A stretch of 54,557 nt of DNA from a virus. Below are positions 23,720-31,969 of this stretch, in pieces. The stretch covers positions 1-54,557 of the IMG/VR virus record IMGVR_UViG_3300043429_000738. One strand, given 5' to 3'. How positions within the stretch are numbered: the stretch's first letter is position 1; each line of letters opens with the position of its first letter. The notes under the pieces were generated by a model. That model saw nothing but the letters and a program-made list of their open reading frames with translations. It was not told where the DNA came from and did no database searches. A program made the position numbers and the translations under genes.

Positions 23720-23947
23720 TCACGGGACAAGGGGCGTGTCCGGCCGGGGGTACTGAAGCGCGATAACTTCAGGCTGCCGGGCGGGCAAGCGGTAGGGGTC
23801 GTACTCGTCGAGGTCGTCTTTGCACACGCGCAGGCCCGGATAGTTCGGGTCGGGCTGGAGGTCGTCGAGGCTCATCTTGCGGCTGCAGCGCCCGCAGATG
23901 CCGATGCCCAGAGTGCTCTTGCCCTGCGTGTCGAGGAAGACCGGCAT
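23720..23947 (-). CDS. small CxxC protein of the structural operon (75 aa)
   Basis: A 75-residue protein with CGRC and a later single Cys (LRVCKDDLDEYDPYRLP). Half a zinc ribbon is visible; the two remaining ligands could be Asp or a partner protein. A proline-rich tail follows. Similar short proteins are encoded beside tail genes of several podophages. It starts 4 bp after the upstream stop. Function unknown. Confidence 0.7.
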   Translation of the reverse strand: MPVFLDTQGKSTLGIGICGRCSRKMSLDDLQPDPNYPGLRVCKDDLDEYDPYRLPARQPEVIALQYPRPDTPLVP

Positions 23948-23951
23948 GGCG

Positions 23952-24938
23952 TTACCTCGTGTACATCGAGATGTTGGGGGCGATCATGATGGGCGAGTTG
24001 TCGCGCTCCTCGGCCTGCGCCACGGCCAGCGCCTGCGCCGCCTTGGCGTCCAGCATCGGAATGATCTGCGGATCGACGCCCATCATCTCCATGGCCATCT
24101 TGGCGGCCAGCATGGCCACGAGGGCCTCGTACCAGCGCTGCGGCACCTCGACCTGCTGCGACATGGTGCCCACGTCCATGATGTACCGCTGCACCCACGT
24201 CACGACCTGCGACGTGGTCGCCTGCGCGTTCGGCACGGGCCACAGGTTCAGTACGGGCGACTGGGCCTGCCGGTCGAGCCAGAACTGGAGAGGCCGGTTG
24301 GACTGGAACGTCTTGTTCGGCAGGTTGGTGTAGTCGTCGCGGTTCATGCGCGCCATCGGGATCTCGGTCGGCATGTTGCCGAGGTAGATCTGGCTGAAGC
24401 CCAGCGTGCCCGAAATGGCCACGACACGGAAGTACTGGGTGGCGACGCTGCTGTTCAGGTCGAACCACGTCCACTCGCCCGCGACTGCCGTCTGGTCTTC
24501 GTTCTGGATGATGGCCCAGTTCACGCCGTCGGTGCTGCGCTGCAGGGACACGGGGACCGACGCGGCGGACCAGAGGATGCCCACGGTGCTCACCGCCGTG
24601 GCGCTGCTGAAGGCCACCGTGCGCGTGGTCGAGGTGTCTGTGTTGGTGCCCGTGAGCCCCTGCAGCGTGCGCAGATTGGTGTTGAGCAGATCGACCGTGC
24701 CGGTGTAGGTCGTGATCGTCGGCGTGCCCTCGTACAGGGGGTAGATGCACTTCTGGATGCACCACAGCGGCACGCCCTGATTGGCCAGATCCGAGAGCAG
24801 CAGGTACAGCATGTCGTTGGCGATGCTGATCGCCTCCGACGTGATCTGCTCCGCCGGTATGCGGCAGCGGCGCACGGCGTTGTCGATAACGCGCTGCGTC
24901 GTGAAGACCGTCTGGGATACCGTGTTGGAGTAGGCCAT
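23952..24938 (-). CDS. tail/adaptor protein with inserted beta-sandwich
   Basis: A 328-residue protein. Residues 1-75 are helical (QRVIDNAVRRCRIPAEQITS, then SIANDMLYLLLSDLANQGVP). Residues ~90-185 look like a beta-sandwich (SVPVSLQRSTDGVNWAIIQ; EWTWFDLNSSVATQYFRV) such as a discoidin-like carbohydrate-binding fold. Then the NLPNKTFQSNRPLQFWLDRQ and LNLWPVPN segments recall T7 gp11-like adaptors. I infer an adaptor or tail-tube protein with a surface-exposed domain. Alternatives are a minor virion protein. Confidence 0.65.
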   Translation of the reverse strand: MAYSNTVSQTVFTTQRVIDNAVRRCRIPAEQITSEAISIANDMLYLLLSDLANQGVPLWCIQKCIYPLYEGTPTITTYTGTVDLLNTNLRTLQGLTGTNTDTSTTRTVAFSSATAVSTVGILWSAASVPVSLQRSTDGVNWAIIQNEDQTAVAGEWTWFDLNSSVATQYFRVVAISGTLGFSQIYLGNMPTEIPMARMNRDDYTNLPNKTFQSNRPLQFWLDRQAQSPVLNLWPVPNAQATTSQVVTWVQRYIMDVGTMSQQVEVPQRWYEALVAMLAAKMAMEMMGVDPQIIPMLDAKAAQALAVAQAEERDNSPIMIAPNISMYTR

Positions 24939-25032
24939 AGATTGCGCTCGCTTGTTCAGGGCAGCAGCTTACCACTCCGGGCGAGCATCTCTGGCGCGCC
25001 AGACATACCAAACATCGCCGGGGGTGTAAATG

Positions 25033-26409
25033 TCACTCAAACGGCATGGGCTGACGGGCCCCCGAGGAGAGGGGCATGCTGGTGCGGTTCGAGGGTGGCT
25101 GGGCGGGCATTGCCGCGCGGGGAGCGAAGGCTGCGGGCATCGCCCCCCGCGCAGCGTCCGGGGCCGCCGGGAACGGGTCGCGCGGGCCGGGGACAACACT
25201 TCCCCCACCCGGGCGAACATCGTTCGGGTGGAAGGGGTAGAGGTAGACGAACGTCCCGTAGAAGGTGTTGCTGTTGACGAACAGCGCGGGCGCGACAGTG
25301 TTCCGATAGGTTGCTGCGGCCGGGTAGAAAACGTTCGTGTTGACGAACAGCGCAGGCTTGATCGTGTACCGGATTGCGGGCGCGTAGAAGGTGTTCGTGT
25401 TGACGAACAGCGCAGGCTTTATCGTGTACCGGACTGCGGGCGCGTAGAAGGTGTTGCTGTTGACGAACAGCGCAGGCTTGATCGTATACCGGATTGTGGG
25501 CGCGTAGAAGGTGTTCGTGTTGACGAACAGCGCAGGCGCAAGCGTGTACCGGATTGTGGGCGCGTAGAAGGTGTTGCTGTTGACGAACAGCGCGGGGTTG
25601 ATCGTGTACCGGACTGCGGGCGCATAGAAGGTGTTGCTGTTGACGAACAGCGCGGGTGAGATAGACCCGCCCGGAAGGACGGTGGCCCCATAGAAGGTGT
25701 TGCTGTTGACGAACAGCGCCGGGACCAGCGTGATCGACCCTATGGCGACGGTGGGGCTGTAGAAGGTGTTGCTGTTGGTGAACAGCGCAGGCGCAAGCGT
25801 GTAGCTGGCACTGGCCGTCTGGGTGTAGAAGGTGTTGCTGTTGGTGAACAGCGCAGGCGCCAGCGTGTTCCGGTAGGTGACCGTCTGGGTGTAGAACGCG
25901 TTGCTGTTGGTGAAGAGCGCCGGGGCCAGCGTGTTCCGGTAGGTGACCGTCTGGGTGTAGAACGCGTTGCTGTTGGTGAAGAGCGCAGGCGCGAGAGTGA
26001 TCGTCCCGCGCAGCACGGTGGGCGCGTAGAAGGTGTTGCTGTTGACGAACAGCGCGGGCGCAAGCGTAATCGTCCCGCGCAGCACGGTGGGCGCGTAGAA
26101 GGTGTTGCTGTTGGTGAAGAGCGCAGGCACGAGCGTGATCGTGCCGCGCAGCACGGTCGGCCCGTAGAAGGTGTTGCTGTTGACGAACAGCGCCGGGGTC
26201 AGCGTGTTCCGGTAGGTGACCGTCGGGCTGTAGAAGGCATTGCTGTTGACGAACAGCGCCGGGGTCAGCGTGATCGTGCCGCGCGATACCGTCGGCCCGT
26301 AGAAGGTGTTGCTGTTGACGAACAGCGCAGGCGTGAGCGTGACCGAAGTCGGACCCGCCGAGGGGACGGCGGCGAAGGGGGTGCTCGCGAAGGAAGAAAA
26401 ACCAAACAC
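25033..26409 (-). CDS. tandem-repeat virion protein with 17 PALFVNSNTFY repeats
   Basis: A 458-residue protein starting with GTG. After residue ~25 it consists of 17 tandem repeats of 20-23 residues with the core PALF(V/T)NSN(T/A)FY, separated by variable linkers such as GPTVLRGTIT or APAVRYTIK. The C-terminal ~65 residues are Pro/Ala/Arg-rich and disordered. Repeat regularity suggests a beta-solenoid or fibrous stalk. It sits between fibre and adaptor genes, so a tail appendage is likely. I know no biochemical function for this repeat. Confidence 0.8.
   Translation of the reverse strand: MFGFSSFASTPFAAVPSAGPTSVTLTPALFVNSNTFYGPTVSRGTITLTPALFVNSNAFYSPTVTYRNTLTPALFVNSNTFYGPTVLRGTITLVPALFTNSNTFYAPTVLRGTITLAPALFVNSNTFYAPTVLRGTITLAPALFTNSNAFYTQTVTYRNTLAPALFTNSNAFYTQTVTYRNTLAPALFTNSNTFYTQTASASYTLAPALFTNSNTFYSPTVAIGSITLVPALFVNSNTFYGATVLPGGSISPALFVNSNTFYAPAVRYTINPALFVNSNTFYAPTIRYTLAPALFVNTNTFYAPTIRYTIKPALFVNSNTFYAPAVRYTIKPALFVNTNTFYAPAIRYTIKPALFVNTNVFYPAAATYRNTVAPALFVNSNTFYGTFVYLYPFHPNDVRPGGGSVVPGPRDPFPAAPDAARGAMPAAFAPRAAMPAQPPSNRTSMPLSSGARQPMPFE
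25240..26330. repeat. coding tandem repeat, 17 units of 60-69 bp
   Basis: On the plus strand each unit carries a near-invariant GAAGGTGTTGCTGTTGACGA block (complement of the NSNTFY codons), followed by a conserved AACAGCGC and a variable linker. Two families of linker occur in blocks, which suggests growth by local duplication. Copy number is probably variable between isolates. Confidence 0.85.
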
Positions 26410-26475
26410 TTAGGCCGTCTCCCTTCGGTCTGGGCCGCTCTTTCCACCCCTCACAGGGCGCTCACTAGGGTGCCA

Positions 26476-28470
26476 CTACATCACCTTAGTGGGGCGCATA
26501 AACGATCCTGCCTGCGGCGTCACGGTCCCCGCGCTGGATGTGACGCGGAGCTGCATCGTGGTGGCGAGGTTGGTCCGCACCAACACCTTGAAACGGTAGA
26601 CGTGGTACACGGCAGTGGTCAGCGACCCGGTCGCGGCGTGGGCCAGCGTCGCCGCCGTACGCGCCGCCGCCTGTGCGTTGATCGGCGCGCCGGTGGTCGA
26701 GGTAATGAACCCGACGAGCGGTGACGAGCTGTAGAAGCTGGATATCAGGTCGGGCGCGGAACTGAACGTCCACGTCCATGTGGCGGTTCCTGCCGTGGTT
26801 TTCAGGAAGTACGCGACACACTCGACGTCGTAGATGCTGGACGCGTCCAGCGAGATCGTGGATGTGAAGTAGTCCGCGATGGCCGGTCCGAGGGCAGCGC
26901 CTGCAGCCGTGTATTCAACACCCGTCCACCCGAGGGAGGAGAACGTGCCCATGCCGGTGACGGTGACGCCGGTGCTTTCCACCCGCATGACTTCCGCCGG
27001 GGCGGCCGCGTCGGTGCCGACGTAGAAGGCCAGCCGCCCCGGCACGTTGGTCGCCCCGGGGGTGCCGTTGACCTGCCCCTTGATGTACGCCGCACGGTTG
27101 AAGCCGGACCCGTTGGACCCGTAGAAGCTGACGAAGCCCAGATCGTCGCCGGCCACCACCGCCGTTTGCGTACCGGCGGTGGCTCCCCGAGACTTGCCGA
27201 ACGAGTATTGCGGGGCTGTGGTCGCGGAGGCACCGGCCCACGTAATCGCATTGATGGAGGACGCGCCGCCCGCGAGCGAACTGATCTGCACCTTGGGCGC
27301 GTTGCCCATCGTGTAGGCGGTGAGGTCTCCGAAGAACGCGTTGCCATCTTTGTCGATGGCGAACGGGGTGGCGTCCGGGTTGGTTTCGTCTTCGACCAGA
27401 ATAGCCTTGCCGAGGCCGACCTGCGTGATCCGAAGCGCGTCGGTGGACGTGTTGACGCTGATTACCGCGCTGGTCGAGGCTGTCAGGGTCGTGAATGCCC
27501 CCGCGCCGCCGTTCACCGTGAACGAGCCCGCGCTGCCGACGGCAACGCCCAGCGCCGTCAGGACGCCCGTGCCCGTCGTAATGGTCGAGGGGGCCGTGCC
27601 AGCGCCGCCGCCCACCATGATGGCGTTCGCGGCCAGCAGGGCCGAGCTGGACAGCGCCCCCACGGCGGAGAAGTAGGGCACGCCCCCCGACGTGCCCGCC
27701 GTCAGACCCGTCCCCCCGTTCGCCACGGTGAGCGCCGTCGCGAGGGTCATGCCGGAACTGTCGATCCGCATCCGCTCAATGGGGCTGGCGGCGTTGGTGC
27801 CCGTGAAGAAGACCAAGCGGCCCGGCACATTGGTCGCGCCGGGCGTGCCGTTCACGTTGGCTTGGATGTACGCCGCGCGGTTGAAGCCGATGCCGTTGGA
27901 GCCGTAGAAGCTGACGGTGCCCAGATCGTCATCCGCCACCACAGCCGCGTGCGTGCCGCTGGCGGCGCCGCGCGACTTGCCGAACGAGTACTGCGGCGCG
28001 GCGGTGCTGGCGGCCCACGTGATGCTGTTGATGGAGGACGCGCCGCCCGACGTCGAGCTGACCTGCATCTTGGGCGTGTTGCCCATCGTGTACGCCGCAG
28101 CGTCCCCGAGGAACGTGGCGCCGGTGACCGTGAAGTCGGCCGGGAGCGTGACGTTGTTGCTGGCGTCCTCGTTGACGGACTTGCCCGCCGGGTACGTCAC
28201 GAAGACGTTCGACGTGCCCGTCAGGCTGATCGCTGCGCCCGCCGCGCTGGAGGACAGGATCGTCGTGCGCGCGAGCGTGGGGCCCGTCGTGGAGTACGTG
28301 CCGAGGCCGACTTCCCACGCGGATCCGCTGGTGATGGCGTAGTAGGTCGTGTTCCCGTTGCCGATGACGGCGAAGGACTGGAAGCCACTCACGGCACCGG
28401 CAAGCGTGATCGTGCCGGTGCCCGTGGTGGTGGTCGTCTCTTGTACGCGGTCGGCAACAACCAAAGCCAT
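26476..28470 (-). CDS. tail fibre protein with a ~110-aa duplication
   Basis: A 664-residue Gly/Ala/Thr-rich beta protein. A segment near 134-240 (GGASSINSITWA, APQYSFGKSRGA, SFYGSNGIGFNRAAYIQ, GTPGATNVPGR) recurs near 395-500 with about three quarters of positions matching by eye. The N-terminus (VVADRVQETTTTTGTGTITL) resembles virion-attachment ends of fibres. The final ~120 residues form a different beta domain, perhaps receptor binding. Confidence 0.78.
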   Translation of the reverse strand: MALVVADRVQETTTTTGTGTITLAGAVSGFQSFAVIGNGNTTYYAITSGSAWEVGLGTYSTTGPTLARTTILSSSAAGAAISLTGTSNVFVTYPAGKSVNEDASNNVTLPADFTVTGATFLGDAAAYTMGNTPKMQVSSTSGGASSINSITWAASTAAPQYSFGKSRGAASGTHAAVVADDDLGTVSFYGSNGIGFNRAAYIQANVNGTPGATNVPGRLVFFTGTNAASPIERMRIDSSGMTLATALTVANGGTGLTAGTSGGVPYFSAVGALSSSALLAANAIMVGGGAGTAPSTITTGTGVLTALGVAVGSAGSFTVNGGAGAFTTLTASTSAVISVNTSTDALRITQVGLGKAILVEDETNPDATPFAIDKDGNAFFGDLTAYTMGNAPKVQISSLAGGASSINAITWAGASATTAPQYSFGKSRGATAGTQTAVVAGDDLGFVSFYGSNGSGFNRAAYIKGQVNGTPGATNVPGRLAFYVGTDAAAPAEVMRVESTGVTVTGMGTFSSLGWTGVEYTAAGAALGPAIADYFTSTISLDASSIYDVECVAYFLKTTAGTATWTWTFSSAPDLISSFYSSSPLVGFITSTTGAPINAQAAARTAATLAHAATGSLTTAVYHVYRFKVLVRTNLATTMQLRVTSSAGTVTPQAGSFMRPTKVM

Positions 28471-28494
28471 GCGTCAATCTCCGCCCGGCTGGGC

Positions 28495-28899
28495 TTACAG
28501 CGTGAAGATGCCCGAGGCGTTCCACGTGATCGTGATGTCGCCGCCGTTGGGCGTGACCGGCAGGCCCGTCACGGACGTGTCGATGTACGCAACCAGCGGA
28601 GAGGTGCCCGCCGTGCCGGTGTCGATCCAGATGATCAGCGCCTCCACGGAGGCACCCGTCACCGCCGTGAACGTCACGTCCGCGCCGTCAAAGGTGCCGT
28701 TGGTGAACGTCTTGGTGCCGATGGTCTGCGGCGTGCCAATCGACGCGGCGGAGGCCGACGTCCAGAACTGGTGCGCCGCGCTGTAGGTGTACGTGCCCGT
28801 GTCGATCAGGGCCACCTTCACGGTGCCAGCCGACAGGTTGTTGTTCGCCGTGAACTGGAGCAGTTGCTGCTTCCACAGCGGGTAGAGTGCGTTTGCCAT
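28495..28899 (-). CDS. small beta-rich tail-associated protein (134 aa)
   Basis: A 134-residue protein, N-terminal helix (MANALYPLWKQQLLQFTANN) followed by beta strands (TVKVALIDTGTYTYSAAHQF). Relatives occur beside fibre genes in many phages. It lies between the fibre gene and the small basic proteins. A minor structural or fibre-associated role is inferred; no enzymatic motif is present. Confidence 0.72.
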   Translation of the reverse strand: MANALYPLWKQQLLQFTANNNLSAGTVKVALIDTGTYTYSAAHQFWTSASAASIGTPQTIGTKTFTNGTFDGADVTFTAVTGASVEALIIWIDTGTAGTSPLVAYIDTSVTGLPVTPNGGDITITWNASGIFTL

Positions 28900-28913
28900 G
28901 TTTCAGTCTCCTA

Positions 28914-29327
28914 TCAGCACTTCGTGCCCTTGGGCATGACGGCGAGGCCGCCACGCTTGCGGCTGATCATCGGCTCACCCCGGTGCGCCGGGACGCCGCG
29001 ACGCATGAGGCGGCTCTCGCCTGCCTCCTCGGCCGACATGCGGTTGCCGCGAGCAATGGTCTCGGCCATGGCGCGCTCCTCGGCTGTCATGGCCGTCTTA
29101 CGGGGCGGAGCGCGGCGCACGAGGCGGCTCTCGCCTGCCTCCTCGGCCTGCATGCGGTTGCCGCGCGCCACGGCGCCGCCTTGCGCCTTCTTCATCGGCG
29201 CGCCGCCCTTCTTGAACTCGCCCATGACCTTGGCGACCTTGGCCGCGCCCTTCACGGACCCACCCTTGGCGTGAGCCGCGCCGCCCATGGCGTACTGGGT
29301 CTTCGTGCTGTTCTTGAAGTCGTCCAT
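28914..29327 (-). CDS. basic protein with GGAV motifs and an internal repeat
   Basis: A 137-residue, strongly basic protein. The segment ARGNRMQAEEAGESRLVRR is repeated as ARGNRMSAEEAGESRLMRR. Short GG motifs (KGGSVKG, KKGGAPMK, QGGAVARG, RGGLAVMPKG) resemble those at the C-termini of the effector-like genes at 3-7.5 kb. Such low-complexity basic proteins occur near major capsid genes and could bind DNA or the capsid inner surface. Function unknown. Confidence 0.7.
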   Translation of the reverse strand: MDDFKNSTKTQYAMGGAAHAKGGSVKGAAKVAKVMGEFKKGGAPMKKAQGGAVARGNRMQAEEAGESRLVRRAPPRKTAMTAEERAMAETIARGNRMSAEEAGESRLMRRGVPAHRGEPMISRKRGGLAVMPKGTKC

Positions 29328-29328
29328 G

Positions 29329-29490
29329 TCACTTGCCCTTTTTTGCCGCGAAGGCGTTATCGACGAGATTGGGGTACGGTCGGCCCGCCGCCTTGGCGCG
29401 GCGCTTGGCGCTGGCCTTGCGCTTGACCGACAGGCTCTTGGGCTTGTGATCCTCGGGGGCCGGTTTGTCCCAGAATGGCTTGTCGCTCAT
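29329..29490 (-). CDS. 53-aa highly basic small protein
   Basis: A 53-residue protein: MSDKPFWDKPAPEDHKPKSL, then KRKASAKRRAKAAGRPYPN and a short C-terminal helix. It is about one quarter Lys/Arg. The ATG follows the neighbouring stop by 1 bp and precedes the 28914-29327 gene by 1 bp, which supports expression in the operon. A DNA-binding or virion-internal role is inferred from charge alone. Confidence 0.65.
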   Translation of the reverse strand: MSDKPFWDKPAPEDHKPKSLSVKRKASAKRRAKAAGRPYPNLVDNAFAAKKGK

Positions 29491-29491
29491 G

Positions 29492-30046
29492 TCAGCAGTC
29501 CCACTTGCGGAGGGCCAAGGCCTTGCGCGTCGGGCGGCCCTTGTCGTCCTTCATCGGCCCCTCCATGCCGCCCATCCGGGCGCAGAAGCTGCTGCGGCGC
29601 GCGGCGGCCTTGGGGGACTTCTTGGCCTGCTTCGCGCTGACCGGCGGCTTGATGTCGTGGCCCTGTGCCTTGAGGCTTGCCCGCCCCGCCGCGTTCAGGC
29701 CGCCCTCGGGGTTCTGGCCCTCCTTGCGCGTCCACACGGCGCCGCCCTTCTTGAAGGGCTTCGGGATCTGCGTGCCCGGGCTGGGGGGAGCAACGCCGTA
29801 CCGCGCGCCGAGCTGGCCCAGCCCGGGCTGCTGCATCGGCTGCTGCATCGGCTGCTGCATCGGCTGCTGCATCGGCTGCTGCATCTGCGGCCCGGGTTGC
29901 CCTGCAGGGAGCGCGCCAGTGGGCGGGGTCGGTCGGGCCAGAGGCTGGGGCATGACAGGCGCGCTGGGCTGGCGCATGCGCTGGCTGCGCAGGCCGAGCC
30001 CGTCGTCGATCTGTGCCCTCGCGTCGGAGAACGGATCGTACGTCAT
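29492..30046 (-). CDS. DUF6321-like protein with MQQP tandem repeats
   Basis: A 184-residue protein. Residues ~55-75 are five MQQP repeats encoded by 12-bp units (about 29827-29885). The C-terminal ~80 residues (KKGGAVWTRKEGQNPEGGLN, RRSSFCARMGGMEGPMKDDK) match the DUF6321 family pattern of phage structural operons. The GGAV in this domain resembles the motif in other virion proteins here. It overlaps the next gene upstream by 4 bp (ATGA). Confidence 0.75.
   Translation of the reverse strand: MTYDPFSDARAQIDDGLGLRSQRMRQPSAPVMPQPLARPTPPTGALPAGQPGPQMQQPMQQPMQQPMQQPMQQPGLGQLGARYGVAPPSPGTQIPKPFKKGGAVWTRKEGQNPEGGLNAAGRASLKAQGHDIKPPVSAKQAKKSPKAAARRSSFCARMGGMEGPMKDDKGRPTRKALALRKWDC
29827..29885. repeat. 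12-bp tandem repeat encoding MQQP
   Basis: Five contiguous copies of a unit reading GGCTGCTGCATC on the plus strand encode the MQQP repeats. Perfect or near-perfect identity between units means copy number can change by slippage without breaking the frame. Confidence 0.85.
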
Positions 30047-30450
30047 GCCGCGTATGTTTTGACCATCTCAAGGATGATCGTGTAGGCATCGCCCAGCGTC
30101 TGGTCCACCGTCGAGAACAGCACGTTGCCGGTCTTGCCCGCGCCAGCGTTGTTCCACAGGCCGCCAAAACTCTCGTAGTCCGCTACGTAGTTGGTGTTCT
30201 GCGGGACGAGGGCGATCAACACGTCAGCGGTGGCGCCCCAGTACATGGCCACTTCCATGCCGTGCGTCATCGCGTAGATCTTCGTGATCGTGACCGCCGT
30301 GCAGGCCTTACCGGCGTTGCTGGGGGCCAAGCTTGCCGGGAGCACCTTGGCGATCTTCACTTCGCCCGTGCCATCGGACAGGTTGGTGAACTTCATGATG
30401 ACCTTGCGGTCGCCCTCAAACAGGATCTGGCTTGCAACTGCGTCCGCCAT
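30043..30450 (-). CDS. hypothetical structural protein near capsid genes (135 aa)
   Basis: A 135-residue beta-rich protein (KVIMKFTNLSDGTGEVKIAK; AVTITKIYAMTHGMEVAMYW) ending in a helix. It lies between the capsid region and the basic proteins, and its 3' end overlaps the DUF6321-like gene by 4 bp. A strong upstream GGAGCG-type binding site precedes its ATG. A head or joining protein is likely; no direct family recognition. Confidence 0.7.
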   Translation of the reverse strand: MADAVASQILFEGDRKVIMKFTNLSDGTGEVKIAKVLPASLAPSNAGKACTAVTITKIYAMTHGMEVAMYWGATADVLIALVPQNTNYVADYESFGGLWNNAGAGKTGNVLFSTVDQTLGDAYTIILEMVKTYAA

Positions 30451-30469
30451 GGGGCGCTCCTTCTGTGAA

Positions 30470-30499
30470 ATAGGGGCCGGGTGTTACGCCGACCCCTAT
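30470..30499 (-). terminator. stem-loop between two head genes
   Basis: ATAGGGG (30470-30476) and CCCCTAT (30493-30499) form a perfect 7-bp stem around a 16-nt loop that can pair further. It lies after the stop at 30523 and just before the ATG at 30450 on the minus strand. There is no T run, so it may be an RNA-processing or attenuation element, not a full terminator. Confidence 0.4.
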
Positions 30500-30522
30500 A
30501 CCACCGCTTCAGCGGATAGTCA

Positions 30523-30966
30523 TCAGTCCTGCGACGTGGTCTGCACGTACTGGACCGTGACACGGACCTGACCCGCCGTCGGCTGGCCAACGGACGTGAC
30601 AGTGCCGAAGAGGGTCGTGTTCGTGCCGATGTTGGCCATGGCGATGCACTGCGCCGCCGTGTGGGTGGTCGTGTTGCGGCCGCCCGTCTTGGCGTTCACC
30701 GAGGTGACGTACTGCGTACCGCCAGCCGCCGAGCCGACGGTCAGCGTCGCCGAGGTGGCGCTGTTGTACGGCGTGAGCGTGTCGGCGTAGATCTCCACGA
30801 TCTGCGAGTTCGCAGGCATGATGATCGAGCCGGTCTGCACCAGCGTGGCGTCGAAGTTGATCAGAAACGTCTGCGACAGGAAGACCTGCCCGATGTTCGG
30901 ACCCCCGGGAGCACCAGCAGGCTTGTCGCCCGACTGAAGCGGGCCGGACCAAGTTGTCTGCGACAT
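30523..30966 (-). CDS. hypothetical head-associated beta protein (147 aa)
   Basis: A 147-residue protein with a disordered Gly/Pro N-terminus (SGDKPAGAPGGPNIGQVF) followed by a beta-sandwich-like segment (SIIMPANSQIVEIYADTLTP) and Thr-rich strands. It lies directly downstream of the major capsid gene, separated by a hairpin. A decoration or joining role is inferred. No specific family recognised. Confidence 0.7.
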   Translation of the reverse strand: MSQTTWSGPLQSGDKPAGAPGGPNIGQVFLSQTFLINFDATLVQTGSIIMPANSQIVEIYADTLTPYNSATSATLTVGSAAGGTQYVTSVNAKTGGRNTTTHTAAQCIAMANIGTNTTLFGTVTSVGQPTAGQVRVTVQYVQTTSQD

Positions 30967-30991
30967 CTGTTTTCCCTTTCAGAGAAGAGAA

Positions 30992-31034
30992 GGGCTGCCT
31001 TCCGACCGGGGTCCCCCGATCCTGCCAGCAGCCC
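30992..31034 (-). terminator. nested hairpin after the major capsid gene
   Basis: GGGCTGC (30992-30998) pairs with GCAGCCC (31028-31034), and an inner GC-rich hairpin (31004-31011 with 31014-31021) fills the loop. On the minus strand it starts a few bases after the capsid stop and is followed by CTTCTCTTCTC. It probably terminates or stabilises the 3' end of the abundant capsid mRNA. Confidence 0.5.
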
Positions 31035-31041
31035 CCTCCGG

Positions 31042-31956
31042 TTAGATGCCCGGGGTGCCGTACACGCCGCGCGGGTCGGTCCAGCCGAACGCGTAACGCT
31101 CGGTGGCCTTGTAGCGCATGCTGTCGGTTTCGAAGTCGCCTTCCATGCTCTTCTCGAGGCCGCGACGCATCGCGAGCTTGAGACCCTCGGGCGCATCGGT
31201 CTGGACCCACCATGCGGTGGTCGAGGTGATACGCGAGAGGTTGGCCTGACCGCCGTCCAGCAGCCCCATCGACTTGACGGGGTTGATGTCGTTGTTCGCG
31301 GTACCGGCGCGCAGGACCGACTTGAGCAGGACTTCCGCTTGGAAGACGTTGCTCGGGCCGACGACCAGCTTCTTCGGGGTCAAGCGGATGCGCTTGCCGT
31401 TGTTGTCCACCGCGTTGCGGATCTGGACAAGAAGCTGCTCCAGCGAGGTCTGCGACAGGTTTGCGGCCGTCGAAAGCTCGTTGGAGAAGGTGCCGTTGGC
31501 AATCGGGTGATCGGTCGCCACCAGTTCCTTGCCGTCGCCGCCCGCATAGGCTGCGGTGAACGAGCGGTTCAGGATGTTGGCGCCAAGGGTTTCCTTGGTC
31601 TCGATCAGCGACTGCGCGAGGTGACGCGCGTAGGTCTGGCCGATGCGGATGTGGTCACCGTCTTCGACAAGAACCTTGGTCAGCGCGAACGCCAGACCGT
31701 AGACCTTGTAGAGGTAGCGCTGGATGAACAGCACACCACCCGACTGGTAGGTGACCGGCATGCCGTCAGGCAGTTCCGGCGCGGCGCCGAAGCCGTAGAG
31801 CACGGGCTCTTCGTGGTAGTTCCGGGGGATGCCCTTGAACTCCTTGAAGACCTGCGACCATTCGTCAGCGCGCTGGTCATAGATGCCGTTGAACTCTTCG
31901 TTCAGGATCGGCTCGACGATGGAGCGGAAGTCAGTACTCCGCATTGGCATTGCCAT
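31042..31956 (-). CDS. major capsid protein
   Basis: A 304-residue protein. N-terminal helix (RSIVEPILNEEFNGIYDQ), a long E-loop-like region (YHEEPVLYGFGAAPELPDGM), spine helices (RIGQTYARHLAQSLIETKET), the P-domain (KLVVGPSNVFQAEVLLKSVL) and a terminal YAFGWTDPRGVYG are consistent with an HK97-fold capsid protein. The strongest ribosome binding site of the block (AAGGAGG, 8 bp before the ATG) and a hairpin after the stop suit high expression. No protease gene is seen nearby, and the N-terminus seems short for a cleaved delta domain. Confidence 0.82.
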   Translation of the reverse strand: MAMPMRSTDFRSIVEPILNEEFNGIYDQRADEWSQVFKEFKGIPRNYHEEPVLYGFGAAPELPDGMPVTYQSGGVLFIQRYLYKVYGLAFALTKVLVEDGDHIRIGQTYARHLAQSLIETKETLGANILNRSFTAAYAGGDGKELVATDHPIANGTFSNELSTAANLSQTSLEQLLVQIRNAVDNNGKRIRLTPKKLVVGPSNVFQAEVLLKSVLRAGTANNDINPVKSMGLLDGGQANLSRITSTTAWWVQTDAPEGLKLAMRRGLEKSMEGDFETDSMRYKATERYAFGWTDPRGVYGTPGI

Positions 31957-31969
31957 GGCTCAGCCCTCC

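Noticed and set aside
25240-26330. CRISPR array suggested by regularly spaced repeats
   Set aside because: The repeats are in frame, encode PALFVNSNTFY units with conserved linkers and lie within one long open frame; there are no unique spacers and no cas genes.
25033-28470. Diversity-generating retroelement acting on fibre genes
   Set aside because: No reverse transcriptase and no template/variable repeat pair with adenine-specific differences is visible in the window.
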